A DNA stretch of 64,000 bases from Hallerella succinigenes (GTDB lineage Bacteria; Fibrobacterota; Fibrobacteria; Fibrobacterales; Fibrobacteraceae). The position numbers and the translations under genes were made by a program. The notes beneath the pieces are model-generated. The model had not been told where the DNA came from and made no database searches. It saw only the letters and a list, made by a program, of their open reading frames with translations. The DNA is taken from positions 1,798,001-1,862,000 of the forward strand of contig NZ_PGEX01000001.1 of the NCBI RefSeq assembly GCF_002797675.1, read 5' to 3'. Numbering within the stretch: the first letter of the stretch is position 1; every line of letters starts with the position of its first letter. This document shows positions 16,149-24,558 of the stretch, in pieces.

Positions 16149-16165
16149 TGCAAAAATTGTGCCAA
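16149..16165 (-). promoter_or_regulatory. Sigma-54 promoter of the seven-gene operon
   Basis: The minus strand reads TTGGCACAATTTTTGCA, a perfect TGGCAC-N5-TTGCA element: GG at 16163-16162 and GC at 16151-16150 with 10 bases between. Transcription should start near 16138 and run into the vWA gene at 16071. The divergent gene encodes a sigma-54 activator, so promoter and activator fit one another. Confidence 0.85.
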
Positions 16166-16190
16166 GTTTATGAATGTGGTTTTTGTAGCG

Positions 16191-16254
16191 TTTTTCGTGT
16201 TTTAAATATCAAGAATGCGAAAAGTTTTTCTTATTTATATAAAAATTTTTCGTA
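16191..16254. promoter_or_regulatory. Candidate activator-binding repeats upstream of the sigma-54 promoter
   Basis: TTTTTCG occurs at 16191-16197 and 16246-16252 and its complement CGAAAA at 16218-16223. A small palindrome GAAAA-GT-TTTTC spans 16219-16230. These lie 25-90 bases upstream of the -24 element, where enhancer sites of sigma-54 activators usually sit. The region is AT-rich, so the repeats may be incidental. Confidence 0.3.
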
Positions 16255-16267
16255 TATTCCAATTGAT

Positions 16268-17686
16268 ATGAAAACGAAAATCACATTGCTTACTTGGATG
16301 GCCGTCAATAATGATCCTAGTGCTTTAGAGTCTTTATTGAAAAAGTTGGGTCAGAAATATGACGTTGAAAAGGTTATATACCTTTATCAAAAAGAATATG
16401 TGGAAAAGTTGAAAGAAGTACAACCGCTTAGTTCAGCTATAAATCCGGTAGAGGTGAATGTCAAGAATCCGACTGCACATAAAGAGATTTATGAGATTAT
16501 AAAGCGAGAAATTCTCCCGATGGTGAATGATGAACCAAATTTGTTCATCAATGTCTCTTCGGGTACGCCGGCGATGCATGCTGTTTGGATTATTTTATAT
16601 GCTGGAGGCGTTTTCCCTGAAGGAACACAATTACTGTCCTCACAAATAAATCGAAAGACGGGAGCAACGACTTGTGACAAGGTTGATTTCCCGATTGATA
16701 CGTATTTAAGTGAACTCCGTCGATATGAAAGGGAAAACCCGAAAGAGGCTATTTATAAACCTGAGTCTGTAAAATCAGAAGCTCGTAAAAAGGCTTTAGA
16801 GCAAATTCGTGTTTTCGCGAGCGTTCAAGGCGTGCCGATGCTTTTGCTGGGAGAACGCGGCATTGGCAAAAGCCGTTTGGTTGAATCTGTTGTTTCTAAG
16901 ATTAAGAAAAAAGAAGTGGTTTCGGTAGCCTGTGGAACGTTGGATTCTAATTTGGCTGAATCTGCGATGTTTGGTCATAAAAAAGGTTCTTTTACTGGTG
17001 CTACGGCTGACAAAAAGGGCTATTTTGGAGAGGCTGACGGTAAAATTCTTTTTCTGGATGAAATTCAGGATTTGCCGAAAGGTGTACAACGCAAGTTGCT
17101 TCGAACATTGCAAGACAAAAAACATCGCTATCGCATTTTGGGCGATGACAAGGAATCTACGGCGGATGTGGAACTTGTCTGTGCATCAAATTTGACAGAA
17201 AAGGAACTTCGTCAAAAACTGGATCCTGATTTTTATGATCGAATTAGCTTCTATACCGTGAATATACCGCCTTTGCGGGAATGTCGTGAAGATATTGTGG
17301 GGGACTGGAATGAAGTGTGGAAGACAGTCCGGTTGGATAGCTCTCCTAAGGACGCTCCCATGGATAAGTATCTTGAAAAATATTTTAGGACTTCCAGGTT
17401 GTCTGGAAATTTCCGAACATTGCAGTCGGTTGCTTACCAGTTTATAGCATGGAATGGCAAAAAGACGATTGCGGAAATCCTGAAAGATCTTCCTGCGGAT
17501 GACTCTTCGAATGGAACTTTTGATATTGGGGAATTTTCAGAATTCCAAAACTTGACTTGGAAAGAGGCTACCAAGCTTTTCCAGCAAAAACTTGCTGAGT
17601 ATTCGTGCGAAAAATATGGAACTCAAGAAGCTGCGGCTCAAAAGCTTGATTGTACCTCAAAGACTTTGCAAAATGCGATGAAGTGA
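16268..17686 (+). CDS. CARF-domain sigma-54-dependent activator (RtcR-like)
   Basis: I use the ATG at 16268 (472 residues); an earlier in-frame ATG at 16127 would add 47 residues of low-complexity sequence across the promoter. Residues 1-150 form a CARF-like Rossmann domain with the hallmark NVSSGTPAMHAVW (about 94-106), the ligand loop seen in Csm6/Csx1 and RtcR. The AAA+ domain follows: Walker A GERGIGKS (about 195), the sigma-54-contacting loop GSFTGAT (about 240) and Walker B ILFLDEIQD. The end is a HTH (TQEAAAQKLDCTSKTLQNAM). It should activate the divergent operon when its CARF domain binds a cyclic oligonucleotide or 2',3'-cyclic-phosphate RNA; the ligand is unknown. Confidence 0.88.
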   Translation: MKTKITLLTWMAVNNDPSALESLLKKLGQKYDVEKVIYLYQKEYVEKLKEVQPLSSAINPVEVNVKNPTAHKEIYEIIKREILPMVNDEPNLFINVSSGTPAMHAVWIILYAGGVFPEGTQLLSSQINRKTGATTCDKVDFPIDTYLSELRRYERENPKEAIYKPESVKSEARKKALEQIRVFASVQGVPMLLLGERGIGKSRLVESVVSKIKKKEVVSVACGTLDSNLAESAMFGHKKGSFTGATADKKGYFGEADGKILFLDEIQDLPKGVQRKLLRTLQDKKHRYRILGDDKESTADVELVCASNLTEKELRQKLDPDFYDRISFYTVNIPPLRECREDIVGDWNEVWKTVRLDSSPKDAPMDKYLEKYFRTSRLSGNFRTLQSVAYQFIAWNGKKTIAEILKDLPADDSSNGTFDIGEFSEFQNLTWKEATKLFQQKLAEYSCEKYGTQEAAAQKLDCTSKTLQNAMK

Positions 17687-17701
17687 AGTTAATGCGCTAC
17701 G

Positions 17702-18997
17702 TCACCTGATCATAAACACAGCATAAAGTGGGACAGACTTGATTCCGTTTTCAATGCCGAAATTCTTTGCGGATATCCGGATGCTGTAGGGCGATTTGTG
17801 TTTTGAAACAAAGCTTTTGAGACTTTGTGATTTGTTGTGAGTTGACGACTTGACTTCAATGGGAATGATTTTGTTTTTTAGCCGAACGATGAAATCAATT
17901 TCGTTTTGATTGTTCTCGTTCCAGTAATACGTTTCTAGATGGTTGGCTTTTAATTGCGTATAAACGTAATTTTCAACAAGACCGCCTTTGAAGTCGTTGA
18001 ATAACGGATTCTCGTAGACGACGTCATCGTACGTGGCGTTTTGCGATGCACAACACAGGCCAACGTCGCTCATGTACAGCTTAAAATCAGAGTCGGATGC
18101 GTTTGCCTTGAACGGTAATGCCATATGCTCGAGGCGGGCAACTTTAGATGCGATTCCGGCAAGGGTAATCCATTCGAGTGCGTTTTCAAATTCGCTAGCT
18201 CGTGCGCCGGGCTTTAATCCTCTGTATTGGAATTTCTTGTTTTCCTTAGCGAGTTGTTTTCCTATGCTTGCGTAGACGAGTCGGGTCTTGGCAATTTCGC
18301 TTTGCTTGTTGTATTTGCTCATGTCATTTTGATAAGCCGCGAGAATGTCGTTCTTGATGATGTCCGTTTGGAGAGGATTATGATTTTGAACAAAGTTGCT
18401 GACTGCGGCGGGCATGCCTCCGACAAAAAGATATTCCCTATAGGCTTCTAAAGCCTTTTTGTGCAAAGCTTCTTCGAGCGGCTTGTTTTTTGCATAGCAT
18501 TCCTTGATTTGCTCAAGGAGAAAATTTTCTTCGCGTGCGGTTAAAAATTCTTCGAAATCCAGCGGGTGCATATCTATGATTTCAACCTTGCCGACAGGGA
18601 AGGAATACTGGTTTCGATTGACGGCAACTCCGAGGAGCGACCCCAATGCAATGATGTGGATGTCCGGAGCTTCTTCGCAAAAATATTTGAGCGATGTGAG
18701 CGCTTCGGGGCAGGCCTGCACTTCGTCGAAAATGACGAGAGTTTCGCGAGGAATCACTTTTTTTTGCTTGATGGCGGACAGTCTAGGCAAAATGTGGCTT
18801 GGTGCCAAGTTTGAAAAAATGGAGGAAAGGTCGGGGTCTCGTTCGAAGTTGCAGTAAATCACGTCGGAGTAATATTTTGCCCCGAATTCGGTGACGGAGT
18901 ATGTTTTCCCGGTCTGGCGTGCCCCTTGGAGAATCAGTGGCTTGCGTGACGGAGAATTCTTCCATTCAATCAATTTTTCGATGATTTTGCGTTCCAT
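17702..18997 (-). CDS. AAA_14/DUF4143 ATPase
   Basis: The product (432 residues from the ATG at 18997; an ATG at 19012 is also possible) has the AAA_14 motor at its N-terminus, PLILQGARQTGKTYSV (Walker A, about 20-35) and LVIFDEVQACPEALTSLKYF (Walker B), and a C-terminal DUF4143 domain with the restriction-like stretch NEIDFIVRLKNKIIPIEVKS. That D-(x)-ExK pattern suggests a nuclease-fold domain. Such ATPases are very common accessory genes in gut anaerobes and their function is not established. It is convergent with the CARF regulator (15-base gap) and is probably unrelated to it. Confidence 0.88.
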   Translation of the reverse strand: MERKIIEKLIEWKNSPSRKPLILQGARQTGKTYSVTEFGAKYYSDVIYCNFERDPDLSSIFSNLAPSHILPRLSAIKQKKVIPRETLVIFDEVQACPEALTSLKYFCEEAPDIHIIALGSLLGVAVNRNQYSFPVGKVEIIDMHPLDFEEFLTAREENFLLEQIKECYAKNKPLEEALHKKALEAYREYLFVGGMPAAVSNFVQNHNPLQTDIIKNDILAAYQNDMSKYNKQSEIAKTRLVYASIGKQLAKENKKFQYRGLKPGARASEFENALEWITLAGIASKVARLEHMALPFKANASDSDFKLYMSDVGLCCASQNATYDDVVYENPLFNDFKGGLVENYVYTQLKANHLETYYWNENNQNEIDFIVRLKNKIIPIEVKSSTHNKSQSLKSFVSKHKSPYSIRISAKNFGIENGIKSVPLYAVFMIR

Positions 18998-19012
18998 ATT
19001 AAAAATATACAT

Positions 19013-19497
19013 TAAAAAGTGTTAATTTTATGTGTGAATTTACATTTTTTAGTGCTTTGGGTTCGTTCTTAGCAGATTTGCGGAATGTTTTAAGCAACAC
19101 AAGAATTCTAAGGGTTGAATGGTTTTCCACATCAATAAAAGTTTGTTTTCTATATTCTTTCACGCTGATAATTAATCCTGCTGACAGCGTATTCGATTCG
19201 GGCAGGAAGTTTCACTATCTGCTTGAGGTCGTCTCCCTTTGCGAAATTGACGCTTTGCAAATCGAGACAGTTGCCCTGTGGGGAACCGGCCCCGTGGCTA
19301 TCAACGTAGAGCACCGTCTGCAAACGCGGACGTAAAAACCATGTCGTAAACTGGTTTGCAAACGATTGCCGATAATAATCGGCAGCGTTAGAAGTGCTCT
19401 AAGATTGTCCGGTAATTGTTTGTGAACTGCAATTTAAAATAAGGTGATAGAGAATTCTCGGTCGCCTATTCGCCGCTTGTCGGCAAAAGGATATTTA
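19013..19497. other. Intergenic region with a possible gene remnant
   Basis: About 480 bases between two divergently placed genes. A plus-strand frame ending at 19335 gives a stretch with protein-like composition (FHYLLEVVSLCEIDALQIET then VALWGTGPVAINVE), but its upstream part is not gene-like and no SD was seen, so it may be the 3' stub of a lost gene. An inverted repeat GCCGAT-AATA-ATCGGC lies near 19368-19383 without a T run. Nothing else was recognised. Confidence 0.3.
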
Positions 19498-20514
19498 GTG
19501 AATAGAGAACAGTACGCAAACATGCTCAAGGACATCTGCGAAACGCATAAGCAGGGAGGCGATGTCCCGGAGTGTATCGCAAAATACAAGGAACGTTACA
19601 AGTATGTCTACATTTATAACGACAACATTTTCAAGATGCTTTTCGGCACTCCTGAAAACGAGTCGATCACGGTAGATTTTTTGAATGCGGTCCTTTGCCT
19701 TCATGGAAGCGATTGCCTGGAGCATCTCGACTTTGTAAATCCGGCGGAGCCCGGGGCGTTTAGCAAGAGCATTACATCGGACGTTGTAATGACCGCGCAA
19801 AGCCTGGAACGGATTGTGCTGGAGGTGCAACACATTGAAGACGAAAGCTTTAGAGGTCGCCTCGTGTTTTATGCCGCAAAGCATACGGTTGCAAGTCTCG
19901 TGAAGGGACAGGGATATAATTTGCGCAATCTGAATTTGATCAGCTTGCAAATGTTTGACGCTTTCCCGGAATCGAGAAACTATTTGCACACGGTCCGACT
20001 CAAAAATCAGGAGAACAAGGATTTTTACAAGAAGCAGACGTTTACGCTTGTCGAAATCCCGAAATTTTTGAAGGGCAAATACGATGCAGACAATAGCATG
20101 TTGGCTCAATGGCTTCGAGTCATTGACGGTATGAATCGGGAATGTCCCGTGGCGGTGTCGGATGACTCGCCGTTTGCTCGATTGCAGGAAAAAGCCAGAT
20201 TGAGTATATTTACGGAAGAATTTCTGGTAAGTGAGGCTGTCAAAATGGCTGATCGTGAATATGAACTTTACGTTGAAAAGAAACATGCCCGTGCTGAAGG
20301 CCTTGAAGAAGGTCGTGCCGCGGGTCGGGTAGAAGGCCGTGCAGAAGGTCGCGCAGAAGGTCGTGCAGAAGGCTTGGTGGAAGGCCGTGCTGATGAACGT
20401 CGTGAAATGGCGAAAGCCATGCTTGCCGATGGCGATTCTGTAGAAAAGGTTGCGCGAATTTCGAAGCTTTCAGAAGAGGATGTCCTTTCCTTGAAAGCTA
20501 GCCTTGGTCGATAA
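19498..20514 (+). CDS. Rpn/PD-(D/E)XK nuclease family putative transposase
   Basis: I prefer the GTG at 19498, behind AAAGGATA (338 residues); a GTG at 19444 has no SD. The opening KYVYIYNDNIFKMLFGTPEN is the usual start of Rpn/PDDEXK_2 proteins (phenylalanine plus F-K-x-L/M-F). The nuclease core shows SDVVMTA and then RIVLEVQHIED (D and ExQ), followed by the QxxxF/Y helix. The C-terminus has GRAEGRAEGRAEGR-type repeats, encoded by near-perfect 12-base units around 20290-20395, and a short helical tail. Rpn proteins cut DNA and promote recombination; an antiphage role is also discussed for the family. Confidence 0.85.
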   Translation: MNREQYANMLKDICETHKQGGDVPECIAKYKERYKYVYIYNDNIFKMLFGTPENESITVDFLNAVLCLHGSDCLEHLDFVNPAEPGAFSKSITSDVVMTAQSLERIVLEVQHIEDESFRGRLVFYAAKHTVASLVKGQGYNLRNLNLISLQMFDAFPESRNYLHTVRLKNQENKDFYKKQTFTLVEIPKFLKGKYDADNSMLAQWLRVIDGMNRECPVAVSDDSPFARLQEKARLSIFTEEFLVSEAVKMADREYELYVEKKHARAEGLEEGRAAGRVEGRAEGRAEGRAEGLVEGRADERREMAKAMLADGDSVEKVARISKLSEEDVLSLKASLGR

Positions 20515-20538
20515 TTTCGCAACAGGTCTTCACAAAGT

Positions 20539-21309
20539 TCAATAACGTTGCCCGTCTTCGAGGAGGCGGGCATTTTCTGTTTTTTCTAGCGTTTGGATGT
20601 TGACATAGTTGTCAATAATCAGCACCGACTTCTTCGCCATGCCGTAAATCTGCGCGTAAGCGACGTCCGCCTCCAGCTTGTGGCCGTTCAGAATCAGGAA
20701 GTGCCTGAAAAACGAAGGATCAACGAAATTTTCCATGACCATCCGGAGGTCCACATTGATTTTTCCCAAATCGCTCCGGATATCGCGAACTTCGCCGGAA
20801 AGCTCCTTTACTTCAGCGGAAACCGTTGCGATTTCGCGCGTGTTTTGAACAGTCTGTGCTGCAATCTGGGCAATTCCCGCTGTCCCGAGCAATTGATGGT
20901 TTTCAGCAACGATATAGTCCTTCATCTGCTTGAAAAGGCGAATCAAAGCCTTGCTTTGAGCAGTCGCCCGTTCGCCCTTGAGCACAGTCATAAGCATGTA
21001 GATGCCCTGTTCGGTAAAAACGTAGGGACTGGTTTTTGAGTATTTTCCCTGTTCTAGGGTCAAAAATTTTGACCCTAGAATTTCGCGATATTCCGTCCTC
21101 GTCAACTGAAACCGGAAATCGTCATCGAATTTTTCGATATTATTCTTGACCTGCTGATTGAATGCTTTGGTCGTATACCCGTAAATCTCGGCAAAGTCGG
21201 CATCGAGCATCACCTTGACCCCGCGAATGGTGTATATCCGCGATTTCAGCAGGGTTTCGTCGATGAGTGGGAACTCTGCGACGGCCAATTTATCAGTTTT
21301 TCTTGCCAT
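20539..21309 (-). CDS. ORF6N domain protein
   Basis: The 256-residue protein has the ORF6N signature in its first 100 residues: SRIYTIRGVKVMLDADFAE then IYGYTTKAFNQQVKNN and RFQLTRTEY, followed by PYVFTEQGIYML. ORF6N is a DNA-binding domain shared with phage antirepressors and frequent in gut Bacteroidota and Fibrobacterota. The C-terminal half (EVKELSGEVRDIRSDLGKIN) is a coiled coil, suggesting oligomers. It is convergent with the Rpn gene with a 24-base gap. Its target is unknown. Confidence 0.88.
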   Translation of the reverse strand: MARKTDKLAVAEFPLIDETLLKSRIYTIRGVKVMLDADFAEIYGYTTKAFNQQVKNNIEKFDDDFRFQLTRTEYREILGSKFLTLEQGKYSKTSPYVFTEQGIYMLMTVLKGERATAQSKALIRLFKQMKDYIVAENHQLLGTAGIAQIAAQTVQNTREIATVSAEVKELSGEVRDIRSDLGKINVDLRMVMENFVDPSFFRHFLILNGHKLEADVAYAQIYGMAKKSVLIIDNYVNIQTLEKTENARLLEDGQRY

Positions 21310-21636
21310 AATAATCCTCTACTCGCACGGCATGTGCGAACGTTAAAAACGATTTTAATTGCGTCTGCATTGCGGACGCAATTAGGGTTTGTTTATATTT
21401 GGGATGCTCTTGCGGTGCTGTTGGCGAGGGTCTTCCCCGGCGTTACCTGGCGCGGCTTTCGCCACACACTCGAATAGGTCGTGTTCCTATCAGCTATCCA
21501 ACAACATCAACAAAAAGGTTGATGAACCCCACTGCGGATGCACGTACGGGCCGCAAGGCCTATGCCGACTGTCGCAGGGATTGTCGTAATACGGGGATAA
21601 ATGTACAAAGAGGCCAGCGGAAAGTCAACACGCGCG
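21310..21636. other. Gene-free stretch with a 9-bp hairpin
   Basis: About 330 bases without a supported gene. A perfect inverted repeat AATTGCGTC/GACGCAATT spans 21357-21383. The part from 21400 to 21600 is more GC-rich than its surroundings and gives ORF-like frames on both strands, but none with an SD or recognisable protein. It could be a decayed mobile or REP-like sequence. Confidence 0.3.
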
Positions 21637-23565
21637 CTATTTTTCGATGGCTTTCCATCCGCAATTTTTGCGAAGATCTTCGTCTTCCCATATTTCATGG
21701 GACCATATGTAAAAGACTTCGCATTTGGCTTCGTCAACAATCTTTCGGATTGCTCGGTAATCGTCTTTGTCGCCTTCTTTTGATTTGTCTACGACATCAC
21801 GTTCCAGCGCGAGTATCAGGCAATGTGGCGTTTCTGCAGGCTGGAATACGCGGCCCACTAGCGCACGGAAATGGCGGTCAACAAAATCCTGGAGCCGTTC
21901 GGCATAATCGGGTTTTTGCCAGTCCGGCAAATATATGGCCCAGAAATAATACTTATCTCTAAGTAAATTCAAAAAATTCTTTCGGAACTTCTCTCGGGCA
22001 TCGCGTTTGAATTCATCTCGCAAGGACGAACGTTTGGATGTGTACGCCTTGAGCACATACAAGAAGTTCACGTTGTACACTTGCAATAAAAGCGTGTCAC
22101 GGTCAAAGAGGCGGTTCTCGAAATGACGATTGCGCAGGTTCCAAAGAGACTGTCCTTTATTGGAACCGATTGGATTGCCCTCATCGTCTATGAGCTGATA
22201 GCTATTAGAATCTTCTTCGTTCTTTATCAACTCTTCCGATATGTCGTTTCTGAAATAGGGCTCACGAAACTGCGGCGATTCCTTATCGCCATCGCTATTC
22301 GGCAGATACCCGCGGATAAAGAAGTTCGGCGTAACGCTGTAGCCTTCAGTCAGCTCATCGCGATAAAGCAAGCCTTTGAAACTGTTCCCATTGTCCAGTA
22401 GTTCGCCAATGTTGTACTGAATGATGTTCTTCGCATAGGTGAATTGCTTGTATATGGAGGAACCCTCAATCTTTTTGCCATCGCTATAGTATTTGCTATC
22501 GCCAATGAACCAGATTTTCTGTTCTTCATCGGCAAATATGAGCTGGCGGTCTTTGTATAAATGATCGATGATTTTGCCGTCTTTCTGGTCCTTCAAATAT
22601 TTCATGCCATTGGGCAAGTCATCCCCCACCAGCTTGTCGATCATCGCCTCGAATACGTTGTTGTACTTGCTCGTGAGCAGGTATTCGCTGCTGTAATCGC
22701 TTGCGCTGAAGTTGCCGCCCCACTCTAAGAACGCTTTCACGATGTTGTAGAGTTTCAGGAACTTGTCGGCAAAATACTTGTGCTTTATGCGGCTCAGTTC
22801 CACGAGGCCGCGGTGCCCCAGCAAGCGACGGAATTCATTCACGCGCATGGGGGCGTAGAATTCGGAATGCGGCATCTTGAAGCCGAAAGTCTCTTCGATG
22901 TAGTGCATCGCCGAAAAGTACAGCACCAGCAGGCGGTCGTCCAGGTCGAAAACTTTTTTCTTGTTTTCCAGCTCCATGTAGATGGGCGCGTCACCTTGCA
23001 TAAACGGCTGCGTGTGTGCCACCGTGCGGCGCCAGTCAATGCGGTTGTTGCCGCTGTGCTTGTTCTTGGCCGTGAACACAAACAGGTTCTTGTTTTCGGT
23101 GTAGAACAGCTTCATCGCATTCATCACGTCGATGAGAGTCGGGGCTGCGGCATCGCTACCGAAACGGTGGACGTTCGGAGATTCTATAGCTCTGTCATTC
23201 GGATGCAGTTTCTGGTATTGCGCAATCGAGGAGCAGACCCACATCGAAAGGTTCGCGAGAAAATCCTTGGGTGCATTTTCAAGAGTGAAATTGGCGTCAC
23301 CTTTTACTTCTTTGCCGAACGCCCTGACGCCATCTTCCAAGAACACCTTGGGCAGCACGAAAACGATTTTGTCGTCAGAATCCTTCGCTGTGCCCTTTGC
23401 GGACTTGTTATAAAGATACCCTACGCCGTCTAGTACAAACTCGCCGGATTTTCTTTTTGTAACAAAACCCTTCGGCAAGTCCCAATTACCGCCCTTCTTT
23501 TCTAGCGGAAGGACGCTTTGCAGGAATTTTTCGCTATAGGCGAACTGTTCGAACAGGAAAATCAT
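21637..23565 (-). CDS. LlaJI-type McrC-like restriction endonuclease subunit
   Basis: The 642-residue protein resembles the second restriction subunit of LlaJI-type systems. Features are an N-terminal beta-rich part (MIFLFEQFAYSEKFLQSVL), a central block around DWRRTVAHTQPFMQGDAPIY and a likely nuclease core with FADEEQKIWFIGDSKYYSDG, where ... D-(x)-K after a hydrophobic strand fits a PD-(D/E)XK site. In such systems this subunit cuts DNA and a McrB-like AAA subunit drives it. That AAA gene upstream is broken here, so the nuclease may be inactive or may have lost its motor. Spacing to the Fic gene is 3 bases. Confidence 0.75.
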   Translation of the reverse strand: MIFLFEQFAYSEKFLQSVLPLEKKGGNWDLPKGFVTKRKSGEFVLDGVGYLYNKSAKGTAKDSDDKIVFVLPKVFLEDGVRAFGKEVKGDANFTLENAPKDFLANLSMWVCSSIAQYQKLHPNDRAIESPNVHRFGSDAAAPTLIDVMNAMKLFYTENKNLFVFTAKNKHSGNNRIDWRRTVAHTQPFMQGDAPIYMELENKKKVFDLDDRLLVLYFSAMHYIEETFGFKMPHSEFYAPMRVNEFRRLLGHRGLVELSRIKHKYFADKFLKLYNIVKAFLEWGGNFSASDYSSEYLLTSKYNNVFEAMIDKLVGDDLPNGMKYLKDQKDGKIIDHLYKDRQLIFADEEQKIWFIGDSKYYSDGKKIEGSSIYKQFTYAKNIIQYNIGELLDNGNSFKGLLYRDELTEGYSVTPNFFIRGYLPNSDGDKESPQFREPYFRNDISEELIKNEEDSNSYQLIDDEGNPIGSNKGQSLWNLRNRHFENRLFDRDTLLLQVYNVNFLYVLKAYTSKRSSLRDEFKRDAREKFRKNFLNLLRDKYYFWAIYLPDWQKPDYAERLQDFVDRHFRALVGRVFQPAETPHCLILALERDVVDKSKEGDKDDYRAIRKIVDEAKCEVFYIWSHEIWEDEDLRKNCGWKAIEK

Positions 23566-23568
23566 TTA

Positions 23569-24558
23569 TTATCCGACAATTTCCCAATAGCCGTTTTTGT
23601 CTGCGCCGTTGCGTTTCAGCATGCCTGCTTCTTGAAGCTTCTTTACATTTGCCGCAATGCTCTTGCGCGAAATGCCTATTTTTTTGGAAAGTTCGTCCAA
23701 AGTGACATGAGGATTCTTCTTGACGGCTTCCAGAATTTTCTTCTGATTTACAGTCACCTTTACAGTCACCTTTACAGTCACCTTTACAGTCACCCTCTTT
23801 TCGTTTTGGACGATTTCTTCAGCAGCCTTCAAAATCAACAAGAGCAGGAATTCAACAAAGGCGGTGCTGTCGGCTGTTGCATCGCAAGCTCTTAGCACCC
23901 TATAATATTTCGCTTGATTTTTCTGGATTAGAGATTCAACCGGAATCCACGCAAAAACTTTTTTCCAGTCCTTTAGAATTGCGCTCTGCCACAAGCGACC
24001 CAGGCGTCCGTTTCCATCTTGGAACGGGTGTATAAATTCAAACTCGTAATGAAAGACGCAAGACTTTACCAACGGGTGGATATCTGTCCTTTTCACCCAC
24101 CTGAACAGGTCTTTCATTAGCGCCGGAACGCTGCTCGCCGGCGGTGCGACGTGGACCACGTTTTGCCCATTGAATATGCCCACTCCGCCACTGCGGTATC
24201 TACCATTGTTGCGAACCAAATCTTTCATCATGAGGGCGTGGGCACGCAATAGATCTTTTTCTTTTGTTGAGTCCAATGACAATAGCAAATCGTATGCCTG
24301 GATGGCATTTTTTACTTCTTGAATTTCATTCGGAGCACCAAGAACCCGCTTGCCATTTATGATTGCAGTGATCTGCTCAAGACTCAGCGAGTTGTTCTCT
24401 ATCGCCAGTGTCGAGTGTATAGTCTTGATACGACTTTCCCTGCGGAGCTCGACATGGTGGGCACTAGATTCCAAGGAATTGATTTCGCCTATTTTTTCGG
24501 ATATCTTTGAGATAAGGTCGATTATTTTTGGCGTGATTTCAAAGGGAGGGACGTACAT
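23569..24558 (-). CDS. Fic family AMP-transferase with C-terminal winged helix
   Basis: The 329-residue protein has the complete Fic active site HPFQDGNGRLGR (about 180-191) and an N-terminal inhibitory helix STLAIENN (about 49-56), where the Glu would block ATP binding as in class II Fic proteins. The C-terminal 60 residues form a winged helix (HVTLDELSKKIGISRKSIAA). Between them lie four exact copies of a 4-residue unit (VTVK-like) encoded by a 12-base repeat. It lies with 3-base gaps between the McrB-like and McrC-like genes. Fic proteins usually AMPylate a target protein; the target and any link to restriction are unknown. Confidence 0.92.
   Translation of the reverse strand: MYVPPFEITPKIIDLISKISEKIGEINSLESSAHHVELRRESRIKTIHSTLAIENNSLSLEQITAIINGKRVLGAPNEIQEVKNAIQAYDLLLSLDSTKEKDLLRAHALMMKDLVRNNGRYRSGGVGIFNGQNVVHVAPPASSVPALMKDLFRWVKRTDIHPLVKSCVFHYEFEFIHPFQDGNGRLGRLWQSAILKDWKKVFAWIPVESLIQKNQAKYYRVLRACDATADSTAFVEFLLLLILKAAEEIVQNEKRVTVKVTVKVTVKVTVNQKKILEAVKKNPHVTLDELSKKIGISRKSIAANVKKLQEAGMLKRNGADKNGYWEIVG
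23747..23794. repeat. Four exact 12-bp tandem repeats inside the Fic gene
   Basis: The plus-strand unit TTTACAGTCACC occurs four times without error. Because 12 is a multiple of 3, copy changes would add or remove four residues without breaking the frame. It encodes the linker between the Fic domain and the winged helix. Confidence 0.95.

Noticed and set aside
16127-16267. 47-residue N-terminal extension of the CARF regulator
   Set aside because: It lies across the sigma-54 promoter and is low-complexity. The ATG at 16268 starts right before the CARF strand.
16072-17700. CRISPR type III context for the CARF protein
   Set aside because: No repeats with spacers and no Cas proteins were found in the window, and the AAA+ and HTH domains fit RtcR rather than Csm6/Csx1.
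19363-19390. Hairpin GCCGAT-AATA-ATCGGC as a terminator
   Set aside because: No T run follows on either strand, so it is not a convincing rho-independent terminator.
20285-20400. Repeats encoding GRAEGR as a CRISPR-like array
   Set aside because: They are in-frame 12-base units within the Rpn gene with no spacers.
21399-21962. Plus-strand ORF of 187 codons partly over the McrC-like gene
   Set aside because: Overlaps a well supported gene antisense and the rest is a GC-rich region without SD. No recognisable protein.
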